From positions 102,665-166,664 of the forward strand of contig JBMORG010000022.1 in the NCBI GenBank assembly GCA_049322355.1: a stretch of DNA of 64,000 bases. The letters run 5' to 3'. The notes beneath the pieces were generated by a model. It saw only the letters and a list, made by a program, of their open reading frames with translations, searched no databases and had not been told where the DNA came from. The stretch comes from 0-14-0-80-60-11 sp049322355 (lineage in GTDB: Bacteria; Desulfobacterota; Desulfobaccia; Desulfobaccales; 0-14-0-80-60-11). This document shows, piece after piece, positions 1-7,811 of the stretch (the first letter of the stretch is position 1; each line of letters begins with the position of its first letter). Position numbers and translations under genes: made by a program.

Positions 1-55
1 GCAATTCGTCAAGATGTGTCTATCTCATCCCCACCAAGTAGCGCCGGATTGAAGC

Positions 56-223
56 TCAAAGCATGTCACCATAGTCTGCGACTCCTTCCGGGTGCATCTT
101 TAGACTGCGCTTCCGCAAGGCTTTGGCTTGCAGCAGGAAAGGGGGATCATGAGCGAGGTACTTCAGATAAGAAAAAACCGGTAACCATGCCGATTTTTGC
201 AAAGAGAGAATTGACCTAGTCAT
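56..223 (-). CDS. Small ORF (55 aa) behind the riboswitch, unknown function
   Basis: An ATG at 223 follows a purine-rich ribosome site GGGAGA at a good distance, just after the T-run of the riboswitch terminator. The frame runs 55 codons to a TGA at 56. The product is basic and moderately hydrophobic (MTRSILSLQKSAWLPVFSYL at its start) with no signal peptide or family I recognise. Position directly behind a switch argues that it is translated; shortness and lack of homology argue that it may be a leader or a truncated gene whose main partner lies beyond the left edge of the window. Confidence 0.4.
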   Translation of the reverse strand: MTRSILSLQKSAWLPVFSYLKYLAHDPPFLLQAKALRKRSLKMHPEGVADYGDML

Positions 224-237
224 TGTCGTATCTCCCT

Positions 238-274
238 AAAAACACAAACCGGACTGCCCTTTCAGGCAGCCCGG
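238..274 (-). terminator. Riboswitch expression-platform terminator
   Basis: On the minus strand an arm CCGGGCTGCC (274-265) pairs with GGGCAGTCCGG around a short loop and is followed by the T-rich run TTTGTGTTTTT at 248-238. The 5' arm is the 3' end of the GEMM-I aptamer, so aptamer folding and terminator folding should exclude one another. The shared arm predicts that ligand binding favours read-through. Confidence 0.75.
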
Positions 275-345
275 CTGTCTTCATCCTACTAGACCCGTGG
301 CTTTCCGTCTCCGCCTCACGACGGGTTTGGCTTTTTCTGTGATTA
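262..345 (-). promoter_or_regulatory. GEMM-I type (cyclic di-GMP or cAMP-GMP) riboswitch aptamer
   Basis: Read on the minus strand, the conserved blocks of a class I cyclic-dinucleotide aptamer follow in order: GCCAAACCC, then ACGGAAAGCCACGGGTCTA, then ACAGCCGGGCTGCC. The first and second blocks correspond to the GCAAACC and GCAAAGCCACGGG parts of the consensus and the third to the second helix. The 3' block is also one arm of the terminator that follows, the usual layout of a transcription-attenuating switch. It sits between an AT-rich stretch at 346-415 (likely promoter region) and a small ORF at 56-223. Whether it binds c-di-GMP or cAMP-GMP (known for some deltaproteobacterial relatives) cannot be told from my reading. 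Confidence 0.8.
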
Positions 346-527
346 ATTACAAACATAAATTACAAGTTATGTCAATATACATTAATTTCGTATAGTTATA
401 ATTTATTCCAAAGATATACGCCCCACTGTCAAGTGAGCTATAGTGCGTTTATATGGGAGATTAGGCTGTTTTCCTCAATCCTTTTATCCTTCCGGAACTG
501 GAGATAAGGTCCTCTCGATCAACATAA

Positions 528-725
528 GGAACCTCGCTCGCTGCCAAACATCTTGCCAGGGTCGACAGTTATCACCAGACGGAAGAAAATTTCGGATATG
601 ATCCGAATATAGAAGGCGCTAAGGTCAACGATAAGGTTTTTGAAAATAGAAGCAGATATCAGCGCTTCAATCCTTGGGGAGATCAAGAAAGGGTTTACTG
701 GGAACCAAGGTGCAGCCAACGCTAA
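528..725 (+). pseudogene. Degraded gene fragment, copy A of a three-copy family
   Basis: An open frame without a start codon encodes a stretch containing DSYHQTEENFGYDPNIEG and KVFENRSRYQRF before a TAA at 723. The DNA around 561-645 is clearly related to two other places in this window, 2343-2400 and about 62558-62625, and in all three the same protein frame gives related residues (Asp-Ser-Tyr-His-Gln or Asp-Thr-His, then Pro-Asn-Ile or Leu-Asn-Ile). I do not recognise the family. The frame is preceded by a stop at 525-527, so the 5' part of the gene is missing. Confidence 0.45.
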
Positions 726-1105
726 ATATTCAACTGGCTTGGCAGCCAATTACTTGCTCCTAAAAATCTATCCGTTCCAGTGCGTCTCCAGAATTAGGGA
801 GAACGGCCGAGACTACTGCCAGCATTTACGACCCATGGTTGATATTTTCGGTAGAAGAGATATAGTGTAAAAAAATGATTTCGGGGATACCATCGATAAG
901 CACCCAGTTGCTTAGGAGACCAATGCCCCTTTTTAGAAGGGGTGCCGGATTCAATATAAGTTTAAATTTTTCAATTAAATTGCCGCTTGGTGATCATCTG
1001 CATTTCTCGGGTTCCCGGTTGCCGCGGGACCGATTCATAGGATTCGATAGAAGTCAAACCTTCCCGTAACCCATTTCTCAAGCTGGCACAGATGATGGAA
1101 TTGAT
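726..1105. other. No gene recognised between fragment A and the dehydrogenase
   Basis: The short open frames here (for example 875-1069) show no domain, no ribosome site and no codon bias. The stretch is of intermediate base composition and probably holds further decayed sequence. The end of the region gives only a weak ribosome site (TGGAA) before the ATG at 1106. Confidence 0.5.
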
Positions 1106-2227
1106 ATGTCTACAGAACTCAAAGAGCGACTGACATTGCTGCAACAACTGGCCGGGCGGTTGGCCGCCCGCCGGGAGGAACTGGTGTTGGCGGCGGGTAA
1201 GGACATGGGCGCCCCCTGCCGCATCGCCGGGCTGGAAGTGGACCTGGCCGTGGAGCACCTGCAGAACATGGCTCTTGATCTGCCCTATGTCGAGGACAAA
1301 TCCCCTTATGGTACCGTGGCGGCCATCTTCCCCTATGACGCCGCCCCGGTGGTGATGGCCCGGGTGGGCGGGGCCGCCATCCTGGGCGGCAACCGCTTTC
1401 GCTTCTCCTGCTCCTCCCTGACACCCCGCACCGCCCGCTTGTTTGCGGAAATTGTCTCCCCATTCCCGGAGTTTCAGACTAAGGTGGGCCTGGACAACCG
1501 CACCTTCGGCCGGCAGTGCGTCGAGGACCCTGAGGTGCGGGTTCTGTTCATTTCCGGCGGCGGCTCGGTAGGAGCCACCTACGCCAAAGAAGCCGCGGCC
1601 TTTGACAAACTCTTCTTCGCCGGGCCCAGCGGCTTGCCCCCGGTCCTACTCTTCCGGGACGCCCCCCCGGAGACCGCGGTGGACTTCCTGGTGCGCTGGG
1701 CCTTTGTCAATGGCGGCCAATACTGCACCTCCATCAAACGGGCTTATATCCACAGGGAGATCTTTGACGAGGTACGCCGTTTGATCCTGGCGCGCCTGCC
1801 GGAAATCAAGGTGGGAGACCACCGGGATCCGGCCACCTGGATCGGCCCCATCAAGGCGGAGCGCTCCCGCAAACTCATAGACCGGGCCCTGGGGGCTCTC
1901 AAGGAACCCCGTTTCCTGGCGCCGCCGCACCGAGATGGCCAGTGGCAGGGCCCCTTCCTGGTGGAGACCCCGGAGCCGCCGGACCTGGAACTCTTCGGTC
2001 CCCTTCTGACCCTGACCCCGGTGGACAGCGACGCCCAGGCTGTGGCCCGGGTCCTGCCCAGCCGCTATCCCTTCCTGGTGGCCTACTTCGGCACTCCCCC
2101 GCCTGGCGCTCAGGAGACCATGCGCGACACCTTCGGCATGGTCCATGCCAATCGCCATACCTTGGGCATGGCCTACGCCAACCGCAATTTTCTCTACACC
2201 CCCCTTGCGCCTGCCTTTCGGCGGTAA
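1106..2227 (+). CDS. Aldehyde dehydrogenase family protein, damaged at the 3' end
   Basis: The 373-aa product has the ALDH fold order: an N-terminal helical part, a nucleotide-binding stretch with FISGGGSVGATYAK near residues 148-161, and the catalytic cysteine in GGQYCTSIKRAYIH (Cys207). It is shorter than the usual 450-500 aa. The glutamate usually found in the LELGG motif is not seen: the equivalent place reads FAGPSGLPPV. At the 3' end the annotated frame ends PLAPAFRR, while a neighbouring frame reads PLRLPFGGKGELY and stops at about 2239; PFGGxKxSG is the conserved ALDH C-terminal motif, so a frameshift lies near 2200 and the remaining C-terminus is gone. NAD(P)-dependent oxidation of an aldehyde or acyl-CoA reduction would be the family role, but with the missing Glu and tail this copy may be inactive. 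It is GC-rich like the backbone and has no operon partner. Confidence 0.6.
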   Translation: MSTELKERLTLLQQLAGRLAARREELVLAAGKDMGAPCRIAGLEVDLAVEHLQNMALDLPYVEDKSPYGTVAAIFPYDAAPVVMARVGGAAILGGNRFRFSCSSLTPRTARLFAEIVSPFPEFQTKVGLDNRTFGRQCVEDPEVRVLFISGGGSVGATYAKEAAAFDKLFFAGPSGLPPVLLFRDAPPETAVDFLVRWAFVNGGQYCTSIKRAYIHREIFDEVRRLILARLPEIKVGDHRDPATWIGPIKAERSRKLIDRALGALKEPRFLAPPHRDGQWQGPFLVETPEPPDLELFGPLLTLTPVDSDAQAVARVLPSRYPFLVAYFGTPPPGAQETMRDTFGMVHANRHTLGMAYANRNFLYTPLAPAFRR

Positions 2228-2324
2228 AGGCGAGCTCTATTAAAAATCGCTTGACAGAAATGGAATGATGCGAGAAAAAGGAGCACCTAACCCACCACAA
2301 TCAATAGAAAAAACAGACTTTATT

Positions 2325-2415
2325 ACGTACAGCTTGCCATCTACGACAGTTATCACCAGACCGGATAAATTTCCAGGTTTGATCCGAATATCAGAAGGGG
2401 AACCAGTGGGGGGAA
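2325..2415 (+). pseudogene. Degraded gene fragment, copy B
   Basis: The run CGACAGTTATCACCAGAC at 2343-2361 followed by TGATCCGAATAT matches 561-618 in sequence and spacing. In the matching frame it reads YYVQLAIYDSYHQTG, a stop, then a stretch with FDPNI, so the copy is broken by an in-frame TAA. It lies just downstream of the ALDH-like gene, whereas copy A lies upstream of it, so the pair brackets that gene as diverged direct repeats. Confidence 0.4.
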
Positions 2416-2832
2416 CAGCCCGCAAAAAAGCAGTTACCAGTCAGTTAATTCATCCCATTGATTACCGTCTATGTCATTAGTTCCCACAACGTCGGCGGGA
2501 GCAGGACATTCGTGGGGGGCAGATGGGTGAAAGTGCCTTTATTTGTCATAGGGGAAGCAATCTGGGAGGAATGCGATGATATTTTGGTACCTTGGGACTC
2601 ATGCCGGGCTCGGTTGATGTTCAACCCCAAGTGCTGACCGTACTCGCCAGCGCTGAGCAGGAGGTGTTGGCTTCTGTTTGCATATACACCTACTACTTAG
2701 ACCACTCAAAGTTTCGTCGGTGCTCGCTGCGAGCGCCGCGGGAGACGCTGTCCGAATTGTTTAGACCTCGATTATGTCTAAGGAGGTATCAAGAATCCGT
2801 GATCCATCCCGCAAGACAAGAATGGAGCGACA
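2416..2832. other. No convincing gene
   Basis: One frame is open from 2592 to 2858, but its product shows no domain and it overlaps the start of the next, clearly recognisable gene. A decent ribosome site is lacking for it. I see no RNA gene here. Confidence 0.5.
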
Positions 2833-4772
2833 ATGACTTTCACAGGAAGAACGTTTAGGGTCTTTTTCAGTTCGACATTCAGCGACCTGACGGAGGAACG
2901 AAATGCACTGCAGGAACGTGTTTTCCCGCTGCTACGCGAACTCTGTCTAACGCAGGGAGCAAAGTTTCACGCCATCGATTTGCGTTGGGGAGTAAGTGAT
3001 GAAGCGGCCCGCGGCTATCAGACGATGAAGATCTGTATCGGCGAGATCGAACGCTGCCAGCAGATTACACCTCGGCCGAACTTCATGGTTTTGCTCGAGG
3101 ACCGTTACGGCTGGCGCCCACTTCCAGAAGAAATCCCTTCGGACGAGTTCGATCAAATTCTTGAGCATCTTCCTGACGACTTCGAAGGACTGCGGCGGAG
3201 CACGCTCCTACGAGCCTGTTATCGTCGAGATGGCAATGCCATAGATCCTGTTTATTGCCTGCAGCCGCACGCGTGCTGTTGTGACTGCGAGTTACACTCA
3301 GTACTCTAGGAGGCTACACAGGGCCTGCCACTGCGGAAACGGCTCAAGTATGTGAGTTCAGCGACCGAGCAAGAGATTTGGAGTGGCGCTCTTAATCTTC
3401 CGAAAGAAGCGCGCAATAGAGTTTTTTGCTTCGTTCGGTCGATCGTGGGTTCTGGTCCCATTGGGAGCGACGATATCTTCATCGACCAAGATGAAGGACA
3501 AGTGGATGAAAAGGCCAATTCTCGTCTGAAGGATCTGAAGCGTCGCTTGCGGCAAGCTTTGCCGCGTGAGAATCTTTGCGAGTACAAGGTTTTCCGCAAA
3601 GACGGTGGCATCACAAATGACCACCTCGGTCTGGTTACTGAGCACCTGGTGCAACGTGGGCGACCCAATCTATGCCAAGATGTTTATGATGCGCTCGCTG
3701 GCATTATTCGGGAGGAGATCATGCGGGACGAGAAGGCTGATCCGCTCGAGACAGAGATAGCCAGACACGCCGAATTTGCAAGAGAGCTGGCTGAACCGCA
3801 ATACTTCACTGGAAGAGCGAAGATACTAACCCAACTAGCCGGTTTTCTCGCAGCATCCCAGCAAAAACCGATAGCCGTCATAGGCGCTTCCGGTTCTGGA
3901 AAGTCGACATTGATGGCATATGTCGCGGAGCAGGCCCGACATGCATACCCAGCCGCCACGGTCATCACACGTTTTATCGGGGCAACGCCAGACTCCGCCA
4001 ACATCCGTCTGCTCCTCGAAAGTCTGTGTCGCCAGATGGCAGGTGACGACGATAGCAAAACAAATGAACGCTTCGTTGATTACCACGAACTCTTCGTGCA
4101 GTTCCGGCGCCGACTCAAAGAATCTACCGGGTCATATCAGAACTACTGATTCTGTCGATTGCTCCAGATGGGCAGAAGATCGTCGCGCATAGCGGGAGTT
4201 TCAAGACTGTGCGGAATGTCGCCGACGGCTCGGAATTCTGTTCCATCTACCACCCGGAGACAACCGCCTTCTCCATGGCTGCCTCCATGGCTGTAACTGC
4301 AGATAGCCAACATATCCTCACATGCAACGGAACGCAGGAACTGCGCGTTTGGGCTCTCGAGACCGGAAAGCAGGTACTCGTGCTCACGGCTCGGGAATGG
4401 ACGCGGGAGCTTCAGACCATCCATTCAGTTGCAGTAACAACGGATGGTCGATGGCTTGTTGCCCCTTCACTGAAGCAAGAAGAAGGGCATTGCCTAATGA
4501 TCTGGGACATGATATCCAGCGGCGAGCCCAGGATATTAGGGCAACACACAGGCATGATCACTGCGGTCGCCCTAGCGAGTGATGCCCAACTCGCACTCTC
4601 AGCTTCAAATGACAAGACGCTCAAAATCTGGGACGTGAAGCACTGCCAGCACGTTGCTACCTTTACCGTGGAGTATCCTTTGCAGTGTTGTACTTTCGCG
4701 CCCAACGGCAGAACCATCGCGGCCGGGGACTCTTTCGGCAATGTCCATATCCTGCGCCTGCAGGCAGAATAA
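2833..4772 (+). pseudogene. Broken DUF4062 - P-loop NTPase - WD40 protein
   Basis: The ATG at 2833 opens a DUF4062 domain (TIR-related; FRVFFSSTFSDLTEERNAL and later YGWRPLPEEI). An in-frame TAG at 3307-3309 interrupts it, but the same frame goes on through an NTPase domain with the Walker A motif GASGSGKSTL near 3889 until 4149. A different frame then carries WD40 repeats (for example SASNDKTLKIWDV) to what looks like the natural C-terminus at 4772. The NTPase core is much shorter than in intact relatives, so besides the stop there is a large internal deletion at about 4130-4150 that puts the propeller out of frame. Intact proteins of this architecture are NWD1/TEP1-like STAND NTPases, several of which act as defence sensors in bacteria. 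This copy should not make a full-length protein. Its base composition is lower in GC than the flanking backbone genes. Confidence 0.85.
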
Positions 4773-5381
4773 ATGTCGCCTACCTGAACCCCAAAGTCTT
4801 CACCGAACTCTTCTACGAACCCGCTGCCGATATCCTGGGGTCCCGACTCATCGGATTCGCCTTTGAACAAGAATATCAGCGCAAGAAGGACCGGATGCCG
4901 GTGAAAGAGATGGCGCAAGCCCTGGGCGAATTCTTCCGGCAAATACCCTCTGACACCCGGTACCATAAAGAACTGAGGACCGATCTTTATTTACGGGATG
5001 AGGTTTTTAACGTTCTAGCCAAATACAGCATCGGGCAGGTCCTCTCCCACTGGACCTGGGTGGCCGCCGTTGAGGAAACAACTGGCCAAGGCGGACACCA
5101 GATGTTTCAATTCGGGGAATGAATTGGTGATCCGGCTGCTGACACCGTTGAGTATGCGGTACGAGGAATCCTATGTGCGGGCCTTTCCTTTTGACAGGAT
5201 GGTGGAAGGAATGTTACAGCCAGAGATGATTTTAGAGACCATAGAAATTGTAAGGGTTGGGTTGGATCGGGGAGTGCTGGTGAACCTTATTATAAACAAC
5301 CGCGCAGGGGGCAACGCCCCCCTGATTGCCCAAATTATTGCCGAGAAACTGGCCCCCCAAGGGCAAATGAATCTCTGGTAG
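4769..5381 (+). pseudogene. Truncated, frameshifted DUF72 (YecE-like) protein
   Basis: From 4769 a frame without its own start encodes FYEPAADILGSRLIGFAFEQ, FFRQIPSDTRYHKELRTD and SHWTWVAAVEE, the pattern of the DUF72 TIM-barrel family. At about 5075-5080 (GAGGAAACAACTGG) one extra A shifts the frame; the other frame continues QLAKADTRCFNSGNELV and ends with INNRAGGNAPLIAQIIAEKL, the typical DUF72 C-terminus with its Asn-Asn/His motif. The N-terminal barrel strands are missing because the sequence joins directly onto the end of the WD40 gene. No function is expected from this remnant; intact members are of unknown or poorly defined function. Confidence 0.7.
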
Positions 5382-5472
5382 GTTAGCTGTTCTCATTTCT
5401 AAGTTAATGATCAACCAGTCATGATAAGTTAAAACCATGATGCACTCATGCTAAGCTAGGACGAAGAAATAG

Positions 5473-5691
5473 GAGGGAATCATAAACGATTCCAAGAATG
5501 GCCCTGAGTGTGAGGAATTGTTGAGCATCTCAGTTGAATGTTACCGGAGCTTGAGGCGCAAATATCCATTAAGAATTAGATGGCCCCCGGAATTTGAAGA
5601 ATGGGAAAAAGCCCTGGAGAGGTTAAGTGAGGAACCCTTGAAAGCCCAGAAATTTTGGGGGAACGATGCGATCCTGAACTGGAAGTCTTGA
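5473..5691 (+). pseudogene. Start-less short frame, possibly a decayed small gene
   Basis: After a purine-rich AGGAGGG at 5471-5477 a frame runs to TGA at 5689-5691, beginning ATA AAC GAT where an ATG might be expected. The product is strongly charged, with SLRRKYPLRIRWPPEFEEWE and EEPLKAQKFWGNDAILNWKS. The good ribosome site followed by ATA suggests that the start codon was lost. An ORF on the opposite strand (5541-6002) overlaps it, so at most one of them is genuine here. Confidence 0.3.
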
Positions 5692-6002
5692 TGGGGCTGG
5701 CGGGGGCCAATCACATTAGGCCTAAAAATGCCAGCCTTTTTGCACAATGCGCAATGGAATTTGTTGTGACTCCCTAACGCCTTACTTGCGTTTTTTTCCA
5801 AAACCAGCGCTGCCTGGAAATCCAGCTTGATAAAAAGCGCCCCACCAAAGAGACAGAAAAGATATATGATTCCCAGGGATTTTTGCCTGCTTTCAGGTCC
5901 GTCGGGCTTGATGAAAACAACTATGGAGAACAGAAGCGCCGCGACGGCAAAAAGCAGAATGGTAAGATAAGTCAGACGCTTAATCCATTTAATCTCTCTC
6001 AT
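5541..6002 (-). CDS. Possible small membrane protein, doubtful
   Basis: A 153-codon frame starts with ATG at 6002. The first 65 residues look real for a membrane protein: two hydrophobic stretches (LTYLTILLFAVAALLFSIVV and GIIYLFCLFGGALFI) separated by a short charged loop. The remaining part has no recognisable features and lies opposite a plus-strand frame at 5473-5691. The ribosome site is weak. I recognise no family. The true gene may be only the first part, or the whole may be another remnant in this decayed stretch. Confidence 0.3.
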   Translation of the reverse strand: MREIKWIKRLTYLTILLFAVAALLFSIVVFIKPDGPESRQKSLGIIYLFCLFGGALFIKLDFQAALVLEKNASKALGSHNKFHCALCKKAGIFRPNVIGPRQPHQDFQFRIASFPQNFWAFKGSSLNLSRAFSHSSNSGGHLILNGYLRLKLR

Positions 6003-6275
6003 GGCTGGCCCTAAACAAGAGGGCTATTTCATGACTTTTCGGCCAGAGTCTCAATTTTCATAAGAAATGGACCCATGAGAGCCCCCCAGACAGGGGCGAT
6101 AAGCCCTAACCCTGACATCGGCTTTGCTAGGCCCATCCAAGCCACGACTTAGACAGGAGTTATCCTATCTGCTTGGTGCAAGCTACCTTTGGTCATCTGG
6201 CAGAGGTTTTATAACTCCTTCCCTACTCCCGGCTCCTTCTGCGGCCTGTGCGGGGTCACTACTCATTGCCCTGTC

Positions 6276-6674
6276 ATGACAAAAGCATTGGCCCCAGTCG
6301 AGGTCCTCGCCCCTGCTACCCGAGAGCAGGCAGAGAAGGCCGCCTCCCTGCTCCTGACACTTCAAAAGATGGAAAAGGAGCTGACCTCCCGTTTGAAGGA
6401 GTGGGTCAGGGAACACGGCCCAGTCCAAGTGGGGGACCTAGTTTATGGGCCCACCACCGTTACCTCTTACGACCTGAACACCAAGACCGTGGTGGAGTTC
6501 CTCTTGCACGAGGGACTAGATCGTGAATCCGTCTGGCCATTGCTCTCTATCACAAAAACCAATTTGGAGAAAGGGTTGCGCAAGTTGAGGCGCAAGGACC
6601 TCTACGAGATGCTCATCTCGAAAGCCAATGCCAAGGTCTCTGAAAAGGTTGATTTCTATAAAAAAACCCTTTAG
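6276..6674 (+). CDS. Phage-type small protein, function unknown
   Basis: The frame is open from a TTG at 6189, but recognisable protein starts near the ATG at 6276, giving 132 aa (MTKALAPVEVLAP...). The middle is a helical stretch KMEKELTSRLKEWVREHGPV followed by a compact part with VGDLVYGPTTV and a C-terminal basic helix. It resembles small proteins found beside exonuclease and recombination genes in Gram-positive and deltaproteobacterial prophages; this is an impression, not a firm family call. No ribosome site stands out before either start. It lies alone between the pseudogene cluster and the large defence operon. Confidence 0.5.
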   Translation: MTKALAPVEVLAPATREQAEKAASLLLTLQKMEKELTSRLKEWVREHGPVQVGDLVYGPTTVTSYDLNTKTVVEFLLHEGLDRESVWPLLSITKTNLEKGLRKLRRKDLYEMLISKANAKVSEKVDFYKKTL

Positions 6675-6683
6675 GTTACAAGA

Positions 6684-6706
6684 GGGGCATCGCCCCGAGA
6701 TGCCCC
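6684..6706. terminator. Hairpin after the phage-type ORF
   Basis: GGGGCATC at 6684-6691 pairs with GATGCCCC at 6699-6706 around a 7-base loop, ten bases after the stop of the upstream ORF. There is no T-run, only AAGATAAAAAATT downstream, so it is at best a weak terminator or transcript end. It separates the ORF from the defence operon, whose promoter probably lies between 6707 and 6850. Confidence 0.45.
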
Positions 6707-6851
6707 CAAGATAAAAAATTCGATACTTATGGTGATGGCTTGAACTGCTTTTCCATCAGAATCTTTTCGCCATAAAGGCCTGAGTTGAGCAGCCGCAAGC
6801 TTAAGATCAGGAATTTGAGGGAAGATAGACTACGCTTTCAAACGATGGAGA

Positions 6852-7811
6852 ATGAAGGCGATGCTAAAACTGCCCTCCATCCGTTGTCCAGGGTGCGGAC
6901 GCACTATTGAATCCAGGCAATATAATCCTGTAGCGAGTGGCAGGCCGCCAACCGCCATGGGTTACGCAAGTTGCCTGCGCCGTTGCGAGGATTGTGGTTT
7001 TGGCTTCTCTAATGCCCGGACGGCGGAGATCGATCGGCTCACCATCGTCTATCGAAACCCATTCGGCAATATCCCCGACTATATTGCCGCAGGCCATGAC
7101 GAAGTGTTGCGTCAGGCGTTGAACCGGATCAACCGGTCTGCCAAACTGCTTAAATTCACGTCCTCCAAATCAGAAGATCATCTGACCTGGACGGTTTTCC
7201 GTTACCTCCAGCTTACTCAGGAGATGGGGAAGGCGGTGGGCCGGTTAGGAATTGACTTCATGGACATCTTTTCGGTTGAACCAACGTTATTGCTGTGGGG
7301 GTGCCCCCTTCCTCCCCAGGAGGAGGTGGGCAAGGCCATTCAGGAGAAGTTAATCCAGGTGCTGGACCGGCTGGGAGAGAACCCGCAACGCCGGTCCGAG
7401 CCGGACGTGATTCTCGATTACGGGGAACGAGGAATAATTTTTATCGAAGTCAAGCACGGCAGCCCCAACGATACTAAGCCTGCCAAATACCAAGGCTGGC
7501 GTAAATATCTCAGAAACACCGTGGCTTTTCGGGATACCGGTTCTGTCCGCCGGACCGGATTCTATGAACTGGCGAGGAACTGGCGCATCGCCTGGGACTT
7601 GGCCGGAGACCGGCCTATGGCGCTCATAAATTTGGGGCCGGGGGAGTTATTTCAGGGAACAAGCCAAAGCAAGCTTGTAGCTTTTACCGAAACTTTGGAT
7701 CAGGGGGAATCAAGGCGATTCGTGATCGTCTCATGGAGACAATTCTTGGACGCCATGCCGCCTTGCCCTCCCTGGCTGAGGGGTTATTTAGATAATCGCA
7801 GAGTCGGATAG
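6852..7811 (+). CDS. Zinc-ribbon protein with PD-(D/E)XK nuclease-like domain
   Basis: The 319-aa product begins with two CxxC pairs (Cys12/15 and Cys45/48), a likely zinc ribbon. Residues 183-201 carry EPDVILDYGERGIIFIEVK: the Asp185 and the Glu199-Val-Lys201 make a PD-(D/E)XK signature of restriction-type nucleases. The rest is unrecognised. The ATG at 6852 follows GGAG closely; a second ATG at 6861 is also possible. The stop is directly followed by the ATG of the next gene (7811/7812), so the two are probably translationally coupled. As the first gene of the eight-gene operon it is a candidate nuclease of the system. Alternatively it may be a structural PD-(D/E)XK fold protein without activity; the catalytic residues are present as far as can be seen. 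Confidence 0.65.
   Translation: MKAMLKLPSIRCPGCGRTIESRQYNPVASGRPPTAMGYASCLRRCEDCGFGFSNARTAEIDRLTIVYRNPFGNIPDYIAAGHDEVLRQALNRINRSAKLLKFTSSKSEDHLTWTVFRYLQLTQEMGKAVGRLGIDFMDIFSVEPTLLLWGCPLPPQEEVGKAIQEKLIQVLDRLGENPQRRSEPDVILDYGERGIIFIEVKHGSPNDTKPAKYQGWRKYLRNTVAFRDTGSVRRTGFYELARNWRIAWDLAGDRPMALINLGPGELFQGTSQSKLVAFTETLDQGESRRFVIVSWRQFLDAMPPCPPWLRGYLDNRRVG

Noticed and set aside
519..749. Minus-strand ORF of 76 codons
   Set aside because: Opposite the degraded fragment A, whose plus frame is related to two other places in the window; no domain.
2592..2858. 88-codon ORF before the DUF4062 gene
   Set aside because: No domain or ribosome site, and it overlaps the clear start of the DUF4062 gene.
2833..3309. 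DUF4062 ORF as a complete stand-alone gene
   Set aside because: The same frame continues past the TAG with NTPase sequence, showing that it is the first part of a broken large gene.
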